A DNA stretch of 64,000 nt from Pseudomonas caspiana (GTDB lineage: Bacteria; Pseudomonadota; Gammaproteobacteria; Pseudomonadales; Pseudomonadaceae), in the NCBI RefSeq assembly GCF_002158995.1, contig NZ_LOHF01000009.1:1-64000 (forward strand), in the 5' to 3' direction. The translations under genes and the position numbers were made by a program. The notes beneath the pieces are model-generated. The model was given only the letters and a program-made list of their open reading frames with translations, ran no database searches and was not told where the DNA came from. Position 1 is the stretch's first letter. Every line of letters begins with the position of its first letter. Below are positions 13,801-25,409 of the stretch, one piece after another.

Positions 13801-15004
13801 CGGTGCAGTGATTTCGGTGAAGGAAGGCGACAAGGTCGACGCAGGTTCGATCGTGGCCAAGTGGGATCCGCACACTCACCCAATCGTTACCGAAATGAAA
13901 GGTACCGTGACCTACGTGGGCATGGAAGAGGGCATCACGATCAAGCGTCAGACAGACGAATTGACCGGTATGACCAACATTGAAGTTCTGGATGCCAAAG
14001 ACCGTCCAGCAGCCGGCAAAGATATTCGCCCAGCTGTGAAAATGGTTGGTGTCGATGGTAAGGATCTGCTGCTGCCAGGTACCGACGTTCCTGCTCAGTA
14101 CTTCCTGCCGGCTAACGCACTCGTCGGCGTGGCGGATGGTGTGCAGGTTGCGATCGGTGATGTTATCGCTCGTATCCCGCAGGAAACCTCGAAAACTCGA
14201 GACATCACCGGTGGTCTGCCGCGTGTTGCTGACTTGTTCGAAGCTCGTCGTCCGAAAGAGGCGTCGATCCTTGCAGAGGTCAGCGGTACGATTGCGTTCG
14301 GTAAGGAAACCAAAGGTAAGCGTCGTCTGGTTATTACTCCGAACGACGGTAGCGATCCGTACGAAGAGCTGATTCCGAAGTGGCGCCACCTGAACGTCTT
14401 CGAAGGCGAACAGGTTAACCGCGGCGAAGTTATCTCCGACGGTCCTAGCGATCCACACGATATCCTGCGTCTGCTGGGTGTGAGTGCGCTGGCCAAGTAC
14501 ATCGTTAACGAGATCCAGGACGTTTATCGTCTGCAGGGCGTGAAGATCAACGACAAGCACATCGAGACCATCCTGCGTCAGATGTTGCGTAAAGTTGAAA
14601 TCTCCGAGTCTGGTGATTCCACCTTCATCAAAGGTGACCAGATGGAGCTGACTCACGTACTGGTTGAGAACGAGCGTCTGAACGCGGAAGAGAAATTTGT
14701 TTCCAAGTTCACCCGTGTACTGCTTGGTATCACCAAGGCTTCGTTGTCCACTGAGTCGTTCATCTCTGCGGCGTCTTTCCAAGAGACAACCCGAGTACTG
14801 ACCGAAGCAGCAGTAACAGGCAAGCGCGACTATCTGCGCGGTCTGAAGGAAAACGTGGTTGTGGGTCGTTTGATTCCGGCCGGTACCGGTCTGGCTTATC
14901 ACAGCGAGCGCAAGCGTCGTCGTGATGTAGACAAGCCGTTGCGAGTAAGCGCTAGCGAAGTCGAAGCAGCATTGACTGAAGCGTTGAACTCAAGCGGTAA
15001 TTAA
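10805..15004 (+). CDS. rpoC: RNA polymerase beta-prime subunit RpoC
   Basis: RpoC carries the catalytic magnesium site of RNA polymerase. The 1399 residues match the Pseudomonas length. Visible are the N-terminal zinc ribbon ([19 protein letters not shown], about 70-88), the active-site motif NADFDGDQM, the second zinc site ([13 protein letters not shown]) followed by the bridge/trigger region [16 protein letters not shown], and the usual end [11 protein letters not shown]. The start is TTG at 10805 with AGGAGG 7 bp upstream; homologues begin at the same residue. It lies 63 bp after the repaired rpoB stop, so the pair is co-transcribed. Confidence 0.98.
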   Translation: MKDLLNLLKNQGQVEEFDAIRIGLASPEMIRSWSFGEVKKPETINYRTFKPERDGLFCAKIFGPVKDYECLCGKYKRLKHRGVICEKCGVEVALAKVRRERMAHIELASPVAHIWFLKSLPSRIGLLMDMTLRDIERVLYFESYVVIDPGMTTLEKGQLLNDEQYFEALEEFGDDFDARMGAEAVRELLHAIDLEHEIGRLREEIPQTNSETKIKKLSKRLKLMEAFQGSGNLPEWMVLTVLPVLPPDLRPLVPLDGGRFATSDLNDLYRRVINRNNRLKRLLDLSAPDIIVRNEKRMLQEAVDALLDNGRRGRAITGSNKRPLKSLADMIKGKQGRFRQNLLGKRVDYSGRSVITVGPTLRLHQCGLPKKMALELFKPFIFGKLEMRGLATTIKAAKKMVERELPEVWDVLAEVIREHPVLLNRAPTLHRLGIQAFEPVLIEGKAIQLHPLVCAAYNADFDGDQMAVHVPLTLEAQLEARALMMSTNNILSPANGEPIIVPSQDVVLGLYYMTREAINAKGEGRVFADLQEVDRVFRAGEAALHAKVKVRIHETINDRDGGSVKNTRIVDTTVGRALLFQVVPAGLSYDVVNQPMKKKAISKLINQCYRVVGLKETVIFADQLMYTGFAYSTISGVSIGVNDFVIPDEKARIIDAATEEVKEIESQYASGLVTQGEKYNKVIDLWSKANDEVSKAMMSNLSKERVIDRHGVEVDQESFNSMYMMADSGARGSAAQIRQLAGMRGLMAKPDGSIIETPITANFREGLSVLQYFISTHGARKGLADTALKTANSGYLTRRLVDVAQDLVVTEVDCGTEHGLLMTPHIEGGDVVEPLGERVLGRVIARDVFKPGTDEVIVPAGTLVDEKWVEFIELNSIDEVIVRSPISCETRYGICAKCYGRDLARGHQVNIGEAVGVIAAQSIGEPGTQLTMRTFHIGGAASRTSAADSVQVKNGGTVRLHNLKHVERVDGHLVAVSRSGELAIADDYGRERERYKLPYGAVISVKEGDKVDAGSIVAKWDPHTHPIVTEMKGTVTYVGMEEGITIKRQTDELTGMTNIEVLDAKDRPAAGKDIRPAVKMVGVDGKDLLLPGTDVPAQYFLPANALVGVADGVQVAIGDVIARIPQETSKTRDITGGLPRVADLFEARRPKEASILAEVSGTIAFGKETKGKRRLVITPNDGSDPYEELIPKWRHLNVFEGEQVNRGEVISDGPSDPHDILRLLGVSALAKYIVNEIQDVYRLQGVKINDKHIETILRQMLRKVEISESGDSTFIKGDQMELTHVLVENERLNAEEKFVSKFTRVLLGITKASLSTESFISAASFQETTRVLTEAAVTGKRDYLRGLKENVVVGRLIPAGTGLAYHSERKRRRDVDKPLRVSASEVEAALTEALNSSGN

Positions 15005-15033
15005 AGAGTAAGGCCTCGGCCTCCTATCTAACC

Positions 15034-15058
15034 AAGCGGCAGATAAATTCTGTCGCTT
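15034..15058 (+). other. Stem-loop after rpoC, possible weak or Rho-dependent end
   Basis: The stem AAGCGGCAG/CTGTCGCTT (9 bp, one G-T pair, 7-nt loop) lies 30 bp after the rpoC stop. No T-run follows, so it is not a canonical terminator; it may protect the 3' end or mark an RNase processing site upstream of the rpsL promoter. Confidence 0.4.
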
Positions 15059-15085
15059 GACGAGAAAGGACGTCGGGGCTTTGTC

Positions 15086-15114
15086 TTGACTGGGGGCAGG
15101 ATCCTCTTTAGACT
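15086..15114 (+). promoter_or_regulatory. Promoter of the str operon (rpsL)
   Basis: TTGACT (15086-15091), a spacer of exactly 17 bp and TAGACT (15109-15114). It lies in the 201-bp gap between rpoC and rpsL and leaves a leader of about 85 nt. Confidence 0.65.
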
Positions 15115-15205
15115 CTTGTACCCCTAAATTTGGCGGGACTCGCGTCCTGCCATTTTGCTTTTCTTGCAAGACAATAGCGTCGCAAGACAACAGTGGAGCT
15201 AGTAG

Positions 15206-15577
15206 ATGGCAACTATCAACCAGCTGGTACGTCAGCCGCGCAAGCGTATCGTCGAGAAATCCGACGTACCTGCGCTGCAGAACTGCCCGCAACGTCGTGG
15301 CGTATGCACTCGTGTGTATACCACCACGCCGAAAAAACCTAACTCGGCATTGCGTAAAGTATGCCGTGTGCGCCTGACCAACGGTTTCGAGGTTTCCTCG
15401 TACATCGGTGGTGAAGGTCACAACCTGCAAGAGCACAGCGTGGTACTGATTCGTGGCGGTCGTGTAAAAGACTTGCCAGGTGTTCGTTATCACACCGTTC
15501 GCGGTTCTTTGGATACTTCCGGCGTTAAAGGTCGTAACCAGGGTCGTTCGAAGTACGGTACCAAGAAGCCTAAGTAG
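15206..15577 (+). CDS. rpsL: 30S ribosomal protein S12
   Basis: S12 sits at the decoding centre and controls accuracy. The 123 residues include [13 protein letters not shown] and [13 protein letters not shown], where the lysines that mutate to give streptomycin resistance are both wild type, so the strain should be sensitive at this site. It opens the str group rpsL-rpsG-fusA-tuf; the gap to rpsG is 122 bp. Confidence 0.98.
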   Translation: MATINQLVRQPRKRIVEKSDVPALQNCPQRRGVCTRVYTTTPKKPNSALRKVCRVRLTNGFEVSSYIGGEGHNLQEHSVVLIRGGRVKDLPGVRYHTVRGSLDTSGVKGRNQGRSKYGTKKPK

Positions 15578-15678
15578 TATTTGGCTTCCTGTGACAAATT
15601 GCAGATTTCTATTTTTCTGAGTCGATAAGAGTAAGGTCGGGCGCGCTCCCAAGTGAGTGGTGGTCCCGGGCTACCTGA

Positions 15679-16170
<492 letters not shown>

Positions 16171-16200
16171 TTTTAGCGTCACTAATTTTGCGAGGGCTTT

Positions 16201-18303
16201 ATGGCTCGTACTACTCCGATTAACCGCTACCGTAACATCGGTATCGTTGCTCACGTGGATGCTGGTAAAACCACAACCACCGAGCGCGTCCTTTTTTACA
16301 CTGGCGTAAACCACAAAATGGGCGAGGTGCATGATGGCGCCGCGACCATGGACTGGATGGTGCAAGAGCAGGAGCGGGGTATTACCATTACTTCCGCTGC
16401 TACAACTGCATTCTGGGCTGGCTCCGTCAAGCAGTTCGAAAAGCATCGCTTCAACATCATCGATACTCCGGGTCACGTTGACTTCACTATTGAAGTAGAG
16501 CGCTCCCTGCGCGTACTCGATGGTGCGGTCGTTGTGTTCTGCGGCACTTCAGGTGTTGAACCTCAGTCGGAAACCGTATGGCGTCAAGCCAACAAATACG
16601 GCGTTCCACGTCTTGTTTATGTGAACAAGATGGACCGTGCTGGTGCGAACTTCCTGCGCGTGATCGGTCAGATCAAGCAGCGTCTGGGTCACACTCCGGT
16701 GCCAATCCAGTTGGCCATCGGCTCTGAAGACAACTTCCAGGGTCAGATTGATCTGATGACCATGGAAGCGGTTTACTGGGACGACGCCGACAAGGGCATG
16801 GCTCCTCGTCGCGAAGCTATCCCGGCTGAGCTGCAAGAGCTGGCTGAAGAATGGCGCAGCAACATGGTTGAGGCTGCTGCCGAGGCCAACGAAGAGCTGA
16901 TGAACAAATACCTCGAAGGTGAAGAACTCACCACCGAGGAAATCGAAGGCGCTTTGCGTCAGCGTACTATCGCTGGCGAAATCGTTCTGGCGGTTTGCGG
17001 TTCTTCCTTCAAGAACAAGGGCGTTCCCCTGGTTCTCGACGCAGTGATCAAGTATCTGCCTGCACCTGTAGACATTCCTGCCATCAAGGGTTCCGACCCG
17101 GATGATGAGACTGTTGAAATGGAGCGTCATGCAGACGACAACGAGCCTTTCTCGGCTCTGGCGTTCAAGATCGCTACCGACCCGTTCGTGGGTACTTTGA
17201 CCTTTGCTCGTGTTTACTCGGGCGTGTTGAGCTCCGGTGACGGCGTTATCAACTCGGTTAAAGGCAAGAAAGAGCGTGTTGGTCGTATGGTGCAAATGCA
17301 CGCGAACACACGTGAAGAGATCAAAGAAGTTCGCGCTGGTGACATCGCGGCTCTGATCGGCATGAAGGACGTCACCACTGGTGATACCCTCTGCTCGGCT
17401 GACAAGCCAATCATTCTGGTTCGTATGGACTTCCCGGAGCCGGTTATTTCGGTTGCCGTTGAGCCTAAAACCAAGGATGACCAGGAAAAAATGGGTATCG
17501 CTTTGGGCAAGCTTGCTCAGGAAGACCCGTCTTTCCGCGTAAAAACTGATGAAGAGACTGGTCAAACGATCATCTCTGGTATGGGCGAGTTGCACTTGGA
17601 CATCCTGGTTGACCGGATGCGCCGTGAGTTCAACGTTGAAGCCAACATCGGTAAACCACAGGTTTCCTATCGTGAGAAAATCACGAAGGCCTGTGAGATC
17701 GAAGGCAAGTTCGTTCGTCAGTCCGGCGGTCGTGGTCAGTTCGGCCATTGCTGGATCCGTTTTGCTCCTGCTGACGAAGGTCAGGAAGGTCTGCAATTCG
17801 TAAACGAAGTAGTGGGCGGTGTTGTTCCTAAGGAATACATCCCTGCTATCCAGAAGGGTATCGAAGAGCAGATGAAGAACGGTGTTGTTGCCGGCTATCC
17901 GCTGATCGGCCTGAAGGCTACCGTTTTCGATGGTTCTTACCACGACGTCGACTCCAACGAGATGGCGTTTAAGGTGGCAGCCTCCATGGCGACCAAGCAA
18001 CTTGCTACCAAAGGTGGCGGTGTTGTACTTGAGCCGATCATGAAGGTTGAAGTTGTTACACCTGAGGACTACATGGGCGACGTGATGGGTGACCTGAACC
18101 GTCGTCGCGGTCTGATCCAGGGTATGGAAGATACGGTTTCTGGCAAAGTGATTCGCGCCGAAGTACCGTTGGGTGAGATGTTCGGTTATGCGACCGACGT
18201 TCGCTCCATGTCCCAGGGTCGCGCGAGCTACTCTATGGAATTCTCCAAATACTCCGAAGCTCCGTCGAATGTCGTCGAAGCTATCGTTAAAAAACAAGGC
18301 TGA
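16201..18303 (+). CDS. fusA: Elongation factor G
   Basis: EF-G is the GTPase that drives translocation and, with RRF, ribosome recycling. The 700 residues show G1 [12 protein letters not shown], switch 2 [19 protein letters not shown] and the domain IV region [11 protein letters not shown], with the C-terminal domain V intact. It follows rpsG and precedes tuf by 32 bp. A second EF-G (FusB type) is common elsewhere in Pseudomonas genomes; str-operon linkage makes this the housekeeping copy. Confidence 0.98.
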   Translation: MARTTPINRYRNIGIVAHVDAGKTTTTERVLFYTGVNHKMGEVHDGAATMDWMVQEQERGITITSAATTAFWAGSVKQFEKHRFNIIDTPGHVDFTIEVERSLRVLDGAVVVFCGTSGVEPQSETVWRQANKYGVPRLVYVNKMDRAGANFLRVIGQIKQRLGHTPVPIQLAIGSEDNFQGQIDLMTMEAVYWDDADKGMAPRREAIPAELQELAEEWRSNMVEAAAEANEELMNKYLEGEELTTEEIEGALRQRTIAGEIVLAVCGSSFKNKGVPLVLDAVIKYLPAPVDIPAIKGSDPDDETVEMERHADDNEPFSALAFKIATDPFVGTLTFARVYSGVLSSGDGVINSVKGKKERVGRMVQMHANTREEIKEVRAGDIAALIGMKDVTTGDTLCSADKPIILVRMDFPEPVISVAVEPKTKDDQEKMGIALGKLAQEDPSFRVKTDEETGQTIISGMGELHLDILVDRMRREFNVEANIGKPQVSYREKITKACEIEGKFVRQSGGRGQFGHCWIRFAPADEGQEGLQFVNEVVGGVVPKEYIPAIQKGIEEQMKNGVVAGYPLIGLKATVFDGSYHDVDSNEMAFKVAASMATKQLATKGGGVVLEPIMKVEVVTPEDYMGDVMGDLNRRRGLIQGMEDTVSGKVIRAEVPLGEMFGYATDVRSMSQGRASYSMEFSKYSEAPSNVVEAIVKKQG

Positions 18304-18335
18304 TTTCAGCCCCTTTAGGCTAGGAGTTCACTGTC

Positions 18336-19529
18336 GTGGCTAAAGAAAAATTTGAACGTAACAAACCGCACGTCAACGTTGGCACCATCGGTCACGTTGA
18401 CCACGGTAAAACCACTCTGACCGCTGCTCTGACTCGCGTTTGCTCCGAAGTTTTCGGTTCGGCTAAAGTCGACTTCGATAAAATCGACAGCGCGCCAGAA
18501 GAAAAGGCTCGTGGTATCACCATCAACACTGCTCACGTTGAGTACGATTCGTCTGTTCGTCACTACGCGCACGTTGACTGCCCGGGTCACGCTGACTACG
18601 TAAAAAACATGATCACTGGTGCTGCTCAGATGGACGGCGCTATTCTGGTTTGTTCGGCTGCTGATGGTCCGATGCCTCAGACTCGTGAGCACATCCTGTT
18701 GTCCCGTCAGGTTGGCGTTCCGTACATCGTTGTCTTCCTGAACAAGGCTGACATGGTTGACGACGCAGAGCTGCTGGAACTGGTTGAGATGGAAGTGCGC
18801 GATCTGCTGAGCACTTACGACTTCCCAGGCGACGACACTCCGATCATCATCGGTTCTGCTCTGATGGCTCTGAACGGCCAAGACGACAACGAGATGGGCA
18901 CCACTGCCGTTAAGAAACTGGTTGAAACTCTGGATAGCTACATCCCAGAACCAGTTCGTGCTATCGACAAGCCGTTCCTGATGCCAATCGAAGACGTATT
19001 CTCGATCTCGGGTCGCGGTACTGTTGTTACCGGTCGTGTTGAGCGTGGTATCGTCAAAATCCAGGAAGAAGTAGAGATCGTGGGTCTGCGTGACACCACC
19101 AAAACTACTTGCACTGGTGTTGAGATGTTCCGCAAGCTGCTGGACGAAGGTCGTGCTGGTGAGAACTGTGGCGTTCTGCTGCGTGGCACCAAGCGTGACG
19201 ACGTTGAGCGTGGTCAGGTTCTGGTTAAGCCGGGCACTGTTAAGCCGCACACTCAGTTCGAAGCTGAAATCTATGTTCTGAGCAAAGAAGAAGGCGGTCG
19301 TCATACTCCTTTCTTCAAAGGCTACCGTCCACAGTTCTACTTCCGTACTACCGACGTAACTGGTAGCTGCGAACTGCCGGAAGGCGTTGAGATGGTTATG
19401 CCAGGTGATAACGTTAAAGTTAGCGTTACCCTGATCAAGCCAATCGCAATGGAAGATGGTCTGCGTTTCGCAATTCGTGAAGGCGGTCGTACCGTCGGCG
19501 CTGGCGTCGTAGCCAAAATCATCGCGTAA
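18336..19529 (+). CDS. tuf: Elongation factor Tu
   Basis: EF-Tu delivers aminoacyl-tRNA to the ribosome. The 397 residues have [14 protein letters not shown] (G1), DCPGHADYV and NKADMVDD, then the two beta-barrel domains. The start is GTG at 18336. It ends the str group with a strong terminator. This is the only tuf in the window: the second copy expected between tRNA-Thr and tRNA-Trp is missing. Confidence 0.98.
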   Translation: MAKEKFERNKPHVNVGTIGHVDHGKTTLTAALTRVCSEVFGSAKVDFDKIDSAPEEKARGITINTAHVEYDSSVRHYAHVDCPGHADYVKNMITGAAQMDGAILVCSAADGPMPQTREHILLSRQVGVPYIVVFLNKADMVDDAELLELVEMEVRDLLSTYDFPGDDTPIIIGSALMALNGQDDNEMGTTAVKKLVETLDSYIPEPVRAIDKPFLMPIEDVFSISGRGTVVTGRVERGIVKIQEEVEIVGLRDTTKTTCTGVEMFRKLLDEGRAGENCGVLLRGTKRDDVERGQVLVKPGTVKPHTQFEAEIYVLSKEEGGRHTPFFKGYRPQFYFRTTDVTGSCELPEGVEMVMPGDNVKVSVTLIKPIAMEDGLRFAIREGGRTVGAGVVAKIIA

Positions 19530-19540
19530 GCAATGATTTG

Positions 19541-19571
19541 AAAAAAAGCCTCCGCTTGCGGGGGCTTTTTT
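19541..19571 (+). terminator. Intrinsic terminator after tuf
   Basis: A-run, GCCTCCGC/GCGGGGGC stem (19548-19555 and 19558-19565, extended by A-T pairs) and a run of six T. It separates the str group from the S10 group. Confidence 0.9.
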
Positions 19572-19577
19572 ATTGGG

Positions 19578-19606
19578 TTGACACCCCGTTACCTCGTCTA
19601 TAGAAT
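19578..19606 (+). promoter_or_regulatory. Promoter of the S10 operon (rpsJ)
   Basis: A perfect -35 TTGACA (19578-19583), a 17-bp spacer and TAGAAT (19601-19606), starting just after the tuf terminator. The leader to rpsJ is about 55 nt, short compared with the E. coli S10 leader, so an L4-type attenuator of the E. coli kind is not obvious. Confidence 0.8.
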
Positions 19607-19668
19607 TGCGCCTCCTTTTAACGGGCGTATTGCGCTCGGTGGGAACAGCAATCTGGAGTCTGAATCCA

Positions 19669-19980
19669 ATGCAAAACCAGCAAATCCGTATCAGGTTGAA
19701 GGCTTTTGACCATCGCCTGATCGACCAATCCACCCAGGAAATCGTGGAAACCGCGAAACGTACTGGTGCTCAGGTGCGTGGTCCAATCCCACTGCCGACA
19801 CGTAAAGAGCGGTTCACTGTTCTGGTTTCCCCGCACGTCAACAAAGACGCGCGCGACCAGTACGAGATCCGTACTCATAAACGCGTTCTGGACATTGTCC
19901 AGCCGACGGATAAAACCGTTGACGCGCTTATGAAGCTTGATCTTGCAGCCGGTGTGGAAGTGCAGATCAGCCTCGGCTAA
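19669..19980 (+). CDS. rpsJ: 30S ribosomal protein S10 (NusE)
   Basis: S10 is part of the 30S head and also acts as NusE, bridging NusG or NusB during antitermination. The 103 residues begin [19 protein letters not shown] and include [20 protein letters not shown] chose ATG at 19669 after TGGAG; an upstream in-frame start at 19606 would overlap the promoter. rplC follows after 81 bp. Confidence 0.98.
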
Positions 19981-20061
19981 GACTTGGGTCTTAGTCGTGT
20001 AACGCTCTGAAATGGGCGGCCATAGCGGGTGAAAGCCCCGTACACTCATGAGGTTTACAAC

Positions 20062-20697
20062 ATGACTATTGGTGTAGTCGGTCGTAAATGCGGTATGACC
20101 CGTATTTTCACCGAAGAAGGTGTCTCCATTCCGGTTACGGTCATTGAGATCGAGCCGAATCGCGTCACCCAGTTCAAAACTGAAGAGACCGATGGCTATC
20201 GTGCAGTGCAAGTCACTGTCGGCGAGCGTCGTGCTTCGCGTGTTACAGCTGCTCAAGCTGGCCACTTCGCTAAAGCGAACGTTGCCGCTGGTCGTGCCGT
20301 CATGGAATTCCGTCTTGAAGAAGGCGAGTACCAAGCAGGCGACCTGATCAACGCTGAAATCTTCGCTGCTGGTCAACTGGTTGATGTAACCGGTCAGTCC
20401 AAGGGTAAAGGCTTCCAGGGTACGATCAAGCGTTGGAATTTCCGCGGGCAAGATAACACCCACGGTAACTCCGTATCCCACCGCGTCCCAGGCTCTATCG
20501 GCCAGTGCCAGACTCCTGGTCGTGTATTCAAGGGCAAAAAAATGTCCGGTCATATGGGCGCTGAGCGCGTGACCGTGCAGTCCCTGGAAGTAGTGCGCGT
20601 GGACGCTGAACGCAATCTGTTGTTGGTCAAGGGCGCTGTTCCTGGCGCTACTGGCGGCAACCTGGTTGTACGTCCAGCAGCCAAGGCTCGCGGTTAA
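20062..20697 (+). CDS. rplC: 50S ribosomal protein L3
   Basis: L3 is an early assembly protein that reaches the peptidyl-transferase centre. The 211 residues begin [16 protein letters not shown] and contain the long loop [20 protein letters not shown], whose glutamine is the target of PrmB methylation in E. coli. The ATG at 20062 follows GAGG at 9 bp. rplD follows after 12 bp. Confidence 0.98.
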   Translation: MTIGVVGRKCGMTRIFTEEGVSIPVTVIEIEPNRVTQFKTEETDGYRAVQVTVGERRASRVTAAQAGHFAKANVAAGRAVMEFRLEEGEYQAGDLINAEIFAAGQLVDVTGQSKGKGFQGTIKRWNFRGQDNTHGNSVSHRVPGSIGQCQTPGRVFKGKKMSGHMGAERVTVQSLEVVRVDAERNLLLVKGAVPGATGGNLVVRPAAKARG

Positions 20698-20709
20698 GGG
20701 GAAGCTGAC

Positions 20710-21312
20710 ATGCAATTAAATGTAAATGACGCTCAAGCAATCGAAGTTTCCGAACTGACATTTGGCGGCGAGTTCAACGAGACACTGGTACACCAGGCAG
20801 TCGTAGCCTACATGGCTGGCGGTCGTCAGGGCACCAAGCAGCAAAAGACCCGTTCCGATGTTCGTGGTGGCGGTAAGCGCCCATGGCGTCAGAAGGGTAC
20901 TGGCCGTGCTCGTGCCGGTACTATTCGTAGCCCGATCTGGCGCGGCGGTGGTACCACTTTCGCAGCACGTCCTCAGGATCACTCTCAGAAGCTCAACAAG
21001 AAGATGTATCGCGCAGCTTTGCGCTCCATCCTTGCTGAACTGGTTCGCACTGATCGTCTGGTCGTGGTTCAGGACTTCGCTGTTGAAGCACCGAAAACCA
21101 AAGATCTGCTGAACAAGCTGACTGGCATGGGCCTGACTGACGTCCTGATCGTGTCTGACGCTGTTGACCAGAATCTGTACCTGGCTGCTCGCAACCTGCC
21201 GCACGTTGATGTGCGTGATGTACAAGGTTCCGATCCAGTTAGTCTGATCGCATACGACAAAGTGTTGATCACTGTGTCGGCCGTGAAGAAATTCGAGGAG
21301 CTGCTGGGATGA
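20710..21312 (+). CDS. rplD: 50S ribosomal protein L4
   Basis: L4 lines the exit tunnel; in E. coli it also represses the S10 operon. The 200 residues include the extended tunnel loop ([20 protein letters not shown], about 45-64) with a wild-type [10 protein letters not shown] region where macrolide mutations fall. The stop overlaps the rplW start (ATGA), giving coupling. Confidence 0.98.
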
Positions 21313-21608
21313 ACCAGGAACGCGTATTTAAAGTTCTGCTTGGCCCGCACGTTTCCGAAAAGGCTACGGTTCTTGCAGACAAAAAAGGTCAGTTCGTTTT
21401 CAAGGTTGCTACTGACGCAACCAAGCTGGAAATCAAGAAGGCCGTCGAAAGCCTGTTCAGCGTGAAAGTAGAGCGTGTTACTACCCTGAATGTTCTGGGT
21501 AAGAGCAAGCGCACTGCTCGCGGTCTGGGCAAGCGTAATGACTGGAAGAAGGCAGTTATCTCCCTTCAACCAGGCCAAGATCTCGATTTCAGCAGCAGTG
21601 CTGAGTAA
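21309..21608 (+). CDS. rplW: 50S ribosomal protein L23
   Basis: L23 lies at the tunnel exit and docks trigger factor and SRP. The 99 residues begin [20 protein letters not shown] and contain [19 protein letters not shown]. It overlaps rplD by 4 bp and is 14 bp before rplB. Confidence 0.98.
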
Positions 21609-21622
21609 GGAAGGGGTGCATC

Positions 21623-22447
21623 ATGGCAATCGTTAAATGCAAACCGACTTCCCCTGGCCGCCGTTTTGTGGTCAAGGTGGTCAACCAGGAGCTGCATAAA
21701 GGCGCTCCTCACGCACCGCTGCTCGAGAAAAAATCGAAGTCTGGTGGTCGTAACAACAATGGCCGTATTACTACCCGTCATATCGGTGGTGGTCATAAGC
21801 AGCATTATCGTCTGGTCGACTTCCGTCGCAACGACAAAGATGGCATCGCTGCCACTGTCGAGCGTATCGAATACGATCCAAACCGTACTGCTCACATCGC
21901 ATTGCTGCTCTACGCAGACGGCGAGCGTCGCTACATCATCGCCCCTAAAGGCGTGAGTGCTGGCGATCAGCTGATTGCGGGCGCTTTGGCTCCAATCAAG
22001 CCGGGTAACGCTCTTCAACTGCGCAACATTCCAGTTGGTAGCACCGTTCACGGTATCGAATTGAAGCCGGGCAAAGGTGCACAGATCGCTCGTTCCGCTG
22101 GTGCTTCGGCTCAGCTGATCGCTCGTGAAGGTGTCTACGTGACCCTGCGTCTGCGTTCCGGTGAAATGCGCAAAGTGCTTTCCGAGTGCCGTGCAACGTT
22201 GGGCGAAGTCTCGAACTCCGAGCATAGCCTGCGTTCCTTGGGTAAAGCTGGTGCTAAGCGCTGGCGTGGCGTTCGCCCAACCGTTCGTGGTGTTGCCATG
22301 AACCCGGTTGATCACCCACATGGTGGTGGTGAAGGTCGTACCTCTGGTGGTCGTCATCCGGTATCGCCGTGGGGCTTCCCGACTAAGGGCGCGAAGACTC
22401 GTGGTAATAAGCGTACCGACAAAATGATCGTCCGTCGTCGCAAGTAA
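21623..22447 (+). CDS. rplB: 50S ribosomal protein L2
   Basis: L2 is a large rRNA-binding protein needed for subunit joining and peptidyl transfer. The 274 residues show the OB/SH3 core and the conserved C-terminal tract [13 protein letters not shown], with the invariant histidine, and a basic tail ending KMIVRRRK. It sits between rplW and rpsS in the S10 group. Confidence 0.98.
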
Positions 22448-22463
22448 ATAGAGGGATACGACA

Positions 22464-22739
22464 GTGCCACGTTCTCTGAAAAAAGGTCCTTTTATTGATC
22501 TTCACCTACTGAAGAAGATCGAAGTGGCGGCGGAAAAGAATGATCGCAAACCGGTGAAAACCTGGTCGCGTCGTTCGATGATCCTGCCACAAATGGTCGG
22601 TTTGACCATTGCTGTGCATAACGGTCGTCAGCATGTTCCAGTTCTCGTGAACGAAGACATGGTCGGCCATAAACTAGGCGAGTTTGCCGGTACCCGCACT
22701 TATCGTGGGCACGTGGCAGACAAGAAAGCCAAGCGTTAA
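22464..22739 (+). CDS. rpsS: 30S ribosomal protein S19
   Basis: S19 is in the 30S head and contacts the 50S A-site finger. The 91 residues begin [19 protein letters not shown] and include the motif [14 protein letters not shown] [14 protein letters not shown]. The start codon is GTG at 22464. rplV follows after 13 bp. Confidence 0.98.
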   Translation: MPRSLKKGPFIDLHLLKKIEVAAEKNDRKPVKTWSRRSMILPQMVGLTIAVHNGRQHVPVLVNEDMVGHKLGEFAGTRTYRGHVADKKAKR

Positions 22740-22752
22740 GGGGTAAGGAACG

Positions 22753-23085
22753 ATGGAAGTAGCCGCTAAGTTGTCGGGCGCTCGAATCTCCGCCCAGAAA
22801 GCCCGCTTGGTCGCCGACCAGATCCGCGGGAAGAAGGTGGGCGAAGCGCTCAACCTGTTGGCTTTCAGTAGTAAGAAAGCTGCCGAGATCCTGAAGAAAG
22901 TGCTGGAGTCGGCTGTAGCCAACGCCGAGCATAACGAAGGCGCAGACGTTGATGACCTCAAGGTCTCCACCGTTTTCGTCAACGAAGGGCGTTCGCTGAA
23001 GCGCATCATGCCACGTGCCAAAGGCCGTGCTGATCGCATCGTCAAGCGGTCTTGCCATATCACTGTCAAGGTTGCTGACAAGTAA
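22753..23085 (+). CDS. rplV: 50S ribosomal protein L22
   Basis: L22 forms, with L4, the constriction of the exit tunnel. The 110 residues include [21 protein letters not shown] sequence near the start and the beta-hairpin region [19 protein letters not shown], which looks wild type for macrolide binding. It is 13 bp upstream of rpsC. Confidence 0.98.
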
Positions 23086-23098
23086 CGGAGTCGAAGAG

Positions 23099-23785
23099 AT
23101 GGGTCAGAAAGTACATCCCATTGGCATTCGCCTGGGAATCGTCAAGGAGCACACCTCCGTCTGGTACGCAGACGGTCGGACTTATGCGGACTACTTGTTC
23201 GCTGATCTGAAAGTGCGTGAGTATCTCCAAGACAAACTAAAAAGCGCGTCCGTAAGCCGTATCGATATCCATCGTCCGGCTCAGACAGCACGCATCACCA
23301 TTCACACCGCTCGTCCTGGTATCGTTATCGGGAAGAAAGGTGAAGATGTTGAGAAGCTGCGTCAGGACCTGACCAAACAAATGGGTGTGCCTGTGCACAT
23401 CAATATCGAAGAAATCCGCAAGCCGGAGCTCGACGGTATGTTGGTTGCGCAGAGCGTAGCTCAGCAGCTGGAGCGTCGCGTTATGTTCCGTCGCGCTATG
23501 AAGCGCGCTGTACAGAACGCCATGCGCATTGGTGCCAAAGGCATCAAAATCCAAGTGAGCGGTCGTCTCGGCGGTGCTGAAATCGCACGTACTGAATGGT
23601 ATCGCGAAGGTCGTGTGCCTTTGCACACCCTGCGTGCCGACATCGACTATGCCAACTACGAAGCTCACACCACTTACGGTGTGATCGGTGTAAAGGTTTG
23701 GATCTTCAAAGGCGAAGTAATTGGTGGTCGCCAAGAAGAACTGAAACCACAAGCACCTGCGCCTCGTAAAAAAGCTGCTAAGTAA
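23099..23785 (+). CDS. rpsC: 30S ribosomal protein S3
   Basis: S3 lines the mRNA entry channel and helps unwind mRNA. The 228 residues begin [20 protein letters not shown], with a KH domain containing [17 protein letters not shown] and a C-terminal domain with [21 protein letters not shown] took ATG at 23099 (CGGAG 9 bp upstream); an in-frame start at 23015 lies inside rplV. Confidence 0.98.
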
Positions 23786-23797
23786 GGGGTACGCCAA

Positions 23798-24211
23798 ATG
23801 TTGCAACCAAAGCGTACGAAGTTCCGCAAGCAGATGACTGGTCACAACCGTGGCCTGGCATTGCGCGGTAGCAAAGTCAGCTTCGGCGAATATGCGCTGA
23901 AGTCTGTTGCTCGTGGTCGTCTCACTGCTCGTCAGATTGAGTCAGCGCGTCGTGCACTGACCCGTCACGTTAAGCGTGGCGGTAAAATCTGGATCCGTGT
24001 ATTCCCGGACAAGCCTGTAACCAAAAAGCCCCTCGAAGTTCGTATGGGTAAAGGTAAGGGTAACGTGGAGTACTGGGTTGCCCAGATTCAGCCAGGCAAA
24101 GTCCTGTATGAAATCGAGGGTGTTTCTGAAGAGCTGGCGCGTGAGGCTTTCGCCCTGGCTGCTGCAAAGCTGCCGCTCGCCACCTCCTTTGTTAAACGGA
24201 CGGTGATGTGA
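23798..24211 (+). CDS. rplP: 50S ribosomal protein L16
   Basis: L16 is near the A-site tRNA elbow and is needed late in 50S assembly. The 137 residues begin [20 protein letters not shown] and contain [20 protein letters not shown] and [14 protein letters not shown], which includes the arginine that YcfD-type oxygenases hydroxylate. Its stop shares one base with the rpmC start (ATGTGATG). Confidence 0.98.
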
Positions 24212-24402
24212 TGAAAGCGAATGAACTTCGTGAAAAATCAGCACAGCAGCTGAACGAGCAACTGCTCGGCCTGCTGCGCGACCAGTTCAATCTGCGTATG
24301 CAGAAAGCAACTGGCCAGTTGGGGCAGTCTCACCTGCTCTCGCAAGTTAAGCGTGACATCGCTCGCGTGAAGACTGTGCTCAACCAGCAGGCAGGTAAGT
24401 AA
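24211..24402 (+). CDS. rpmC: 50S ribosomal protein L29
   Basis: L29 is a small two-helix protein next to L23 at the tunnel exit. The 63 residues read [18 protein letters not shown] near the start, with [12 protein letters not shown] in the second helix. I chose ATG at 24211, which overlaps the rplP stop; GTG at 24208 is possible but less usual. The stop is 2 bp before rpsQ. Confidence 0.96.
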
Positions 24403-24404
24403 TC

Positions 24405-24671
24405 ATGGCTGAAGCCGAAAAAACCGTCCGTACGCTGACTGGCCGTGTTGTCAGCGACAAGATGGACAAGACCATCACCGTTCTGATCGAGCGTCGCGTT
24501 AAGCACCCGATCTACGGTAAATACGTTAAGCGTTCGACTAAGCTGCACGCGCACGACGAAACCAATCAATGCCACATCGGCGACAAAGTCACGATTCGTG
24601 AAACTCGTCCTGTAGCCAAGACCAAGTCTTGGGCACTGGTTGATATTCTCGAACGCGCTGTGGAAGTCTAA
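24405..24671 (+). CDS. rpsQ: 30S ribosomal protein S17
   Basis: S17 is an early-binding OB-fold protein of the 30S body. The 88 residues contain the conserved [18 protein letters not shown] and [16 protein letters not shown]. It ends the S10 group; rplN starts 23 bp later without a terminator or clear promoter, so the S10 and spc groups are probably read through. Confidence 0.98.
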   Translation: MAEAEKTVRTLTGRVVSDKMDKTITVLIERRVKHPIYGKYVKRSTKLHAHDETNQCHIGDKVTIRETRPVAKTKSWALVDILERAVEV

Positions 24672-24694
24672 GGACTAGGGGTCGGAGAAATTAT

Positions 24695-25063
24695 ATGATT
24701 CAGACTCAATCCATGCTCGATGTGGCCGATAACAGCGGCGCACGCCGCGTTATGTGCATCAAGGTGCTGGGTGGCTCCCATCGTCGTTACGCTGGTATCG
24801 GTGACATCATCAAAGTTACCGTCAAGGAAGCAATTCCTCGCGGTAAGGTGAAAAAAGGCCAAGTGATGACTGCTGTTGTAGTCCGCACTCGCCATGGCGT
24901 TCGTCGTGCTGACGGCTCCATCATCCGCTTTGATGGCAACGCTGCTGTTCTTTTGAACAACAAGCAAGAGCCGATCGGCACCCGTATCTTTGGGCCAGTG
25001 ACCCGTGAACTTCGTACTGAGAAGTTCATGAAGATCGTCTCGCTCGCCCCAGAAGTGCTGTAA
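24695..25063 (+). CDS. rplN: 50S ribosomal protein L14
   Basis: L14 sits at the subunit interface and is the binding site of RsfS. The 122 residues begin [20 protein letters not shown] and end with [12 protein letters not shown], both highly conserved. It opens the spc group (rplN-rplX-rplE-rpsN-rpsH and onward) and is 11 bp from rplX. Confidence 0.98.
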   Translation: MIQTQSMLDVADNSGARRVMCIKVLGGSHRRYAGIGDIIKVTVKEAIPRGKVKKGQVMTAVVVRTRHGVRRADGSIIRFDGNAAVLLNNKQEPIGTRIFGPVTRELRTEKFMKIVSLAPEVL

Positions 25064-25074
25064 GGAGATCCGAC

Positions 25075-25389
25075 ATGCAAAAGATTCGTCGTGACGACGA
25101 GATCATCGTGATCGCCGGCAAAGACAAAGGTAAGCGCGGTAAGGTGCTCAAGGTTCTCGCTGACGACCGTTTGGTCGTTGGTGGGATCAACTTGGTTAAG
25201 CGTCATACCAAGCCAAACCCGATGTCGGGCGTACAGGGCGGTATCGTCGAGAAAGAAGCGCCACTGCACGCTTCTAACGTCGCTATTTTCAATGGTGCAA
25301 CCAACAAGGCTGACCGCGTTGGTTTCAAAGTTGAAGATGGCAAGAAAATTCGTGTCTTCAAGTCGACCCAAAAAGCGGTTGATGCTTGA
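25075..25389 (+). CDS. rplX: 50S ribosomal protein L24
   Basis: L24 starts 50S assembly and lies by the tunnel exit. The 104 residues begin [20 protein letters not shown], a KOW motif, and contain [12 protein letters not shown]. rplE follows after 20 bp. Confidence 0.98.
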   Translation: MQKIRRDDEIIVIAGKDKGKRGKVLKVLADDRLVVGGINLVKRHTKPNPMSGVQGGIVEKEAPLHASNVAIFNGATNKADRVGFKVEDGKKIRVFKSTQKAVDA

Positions 25390-25409
25390 ACACTGCTAGG
25401 TAGAAGACC

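Noticed and set aside
12068..14902. Long open frame of 944 codons antisense to rpoC
   Set aside because: Same reason: a shadow of strong codon bias in a highly expressed gene.
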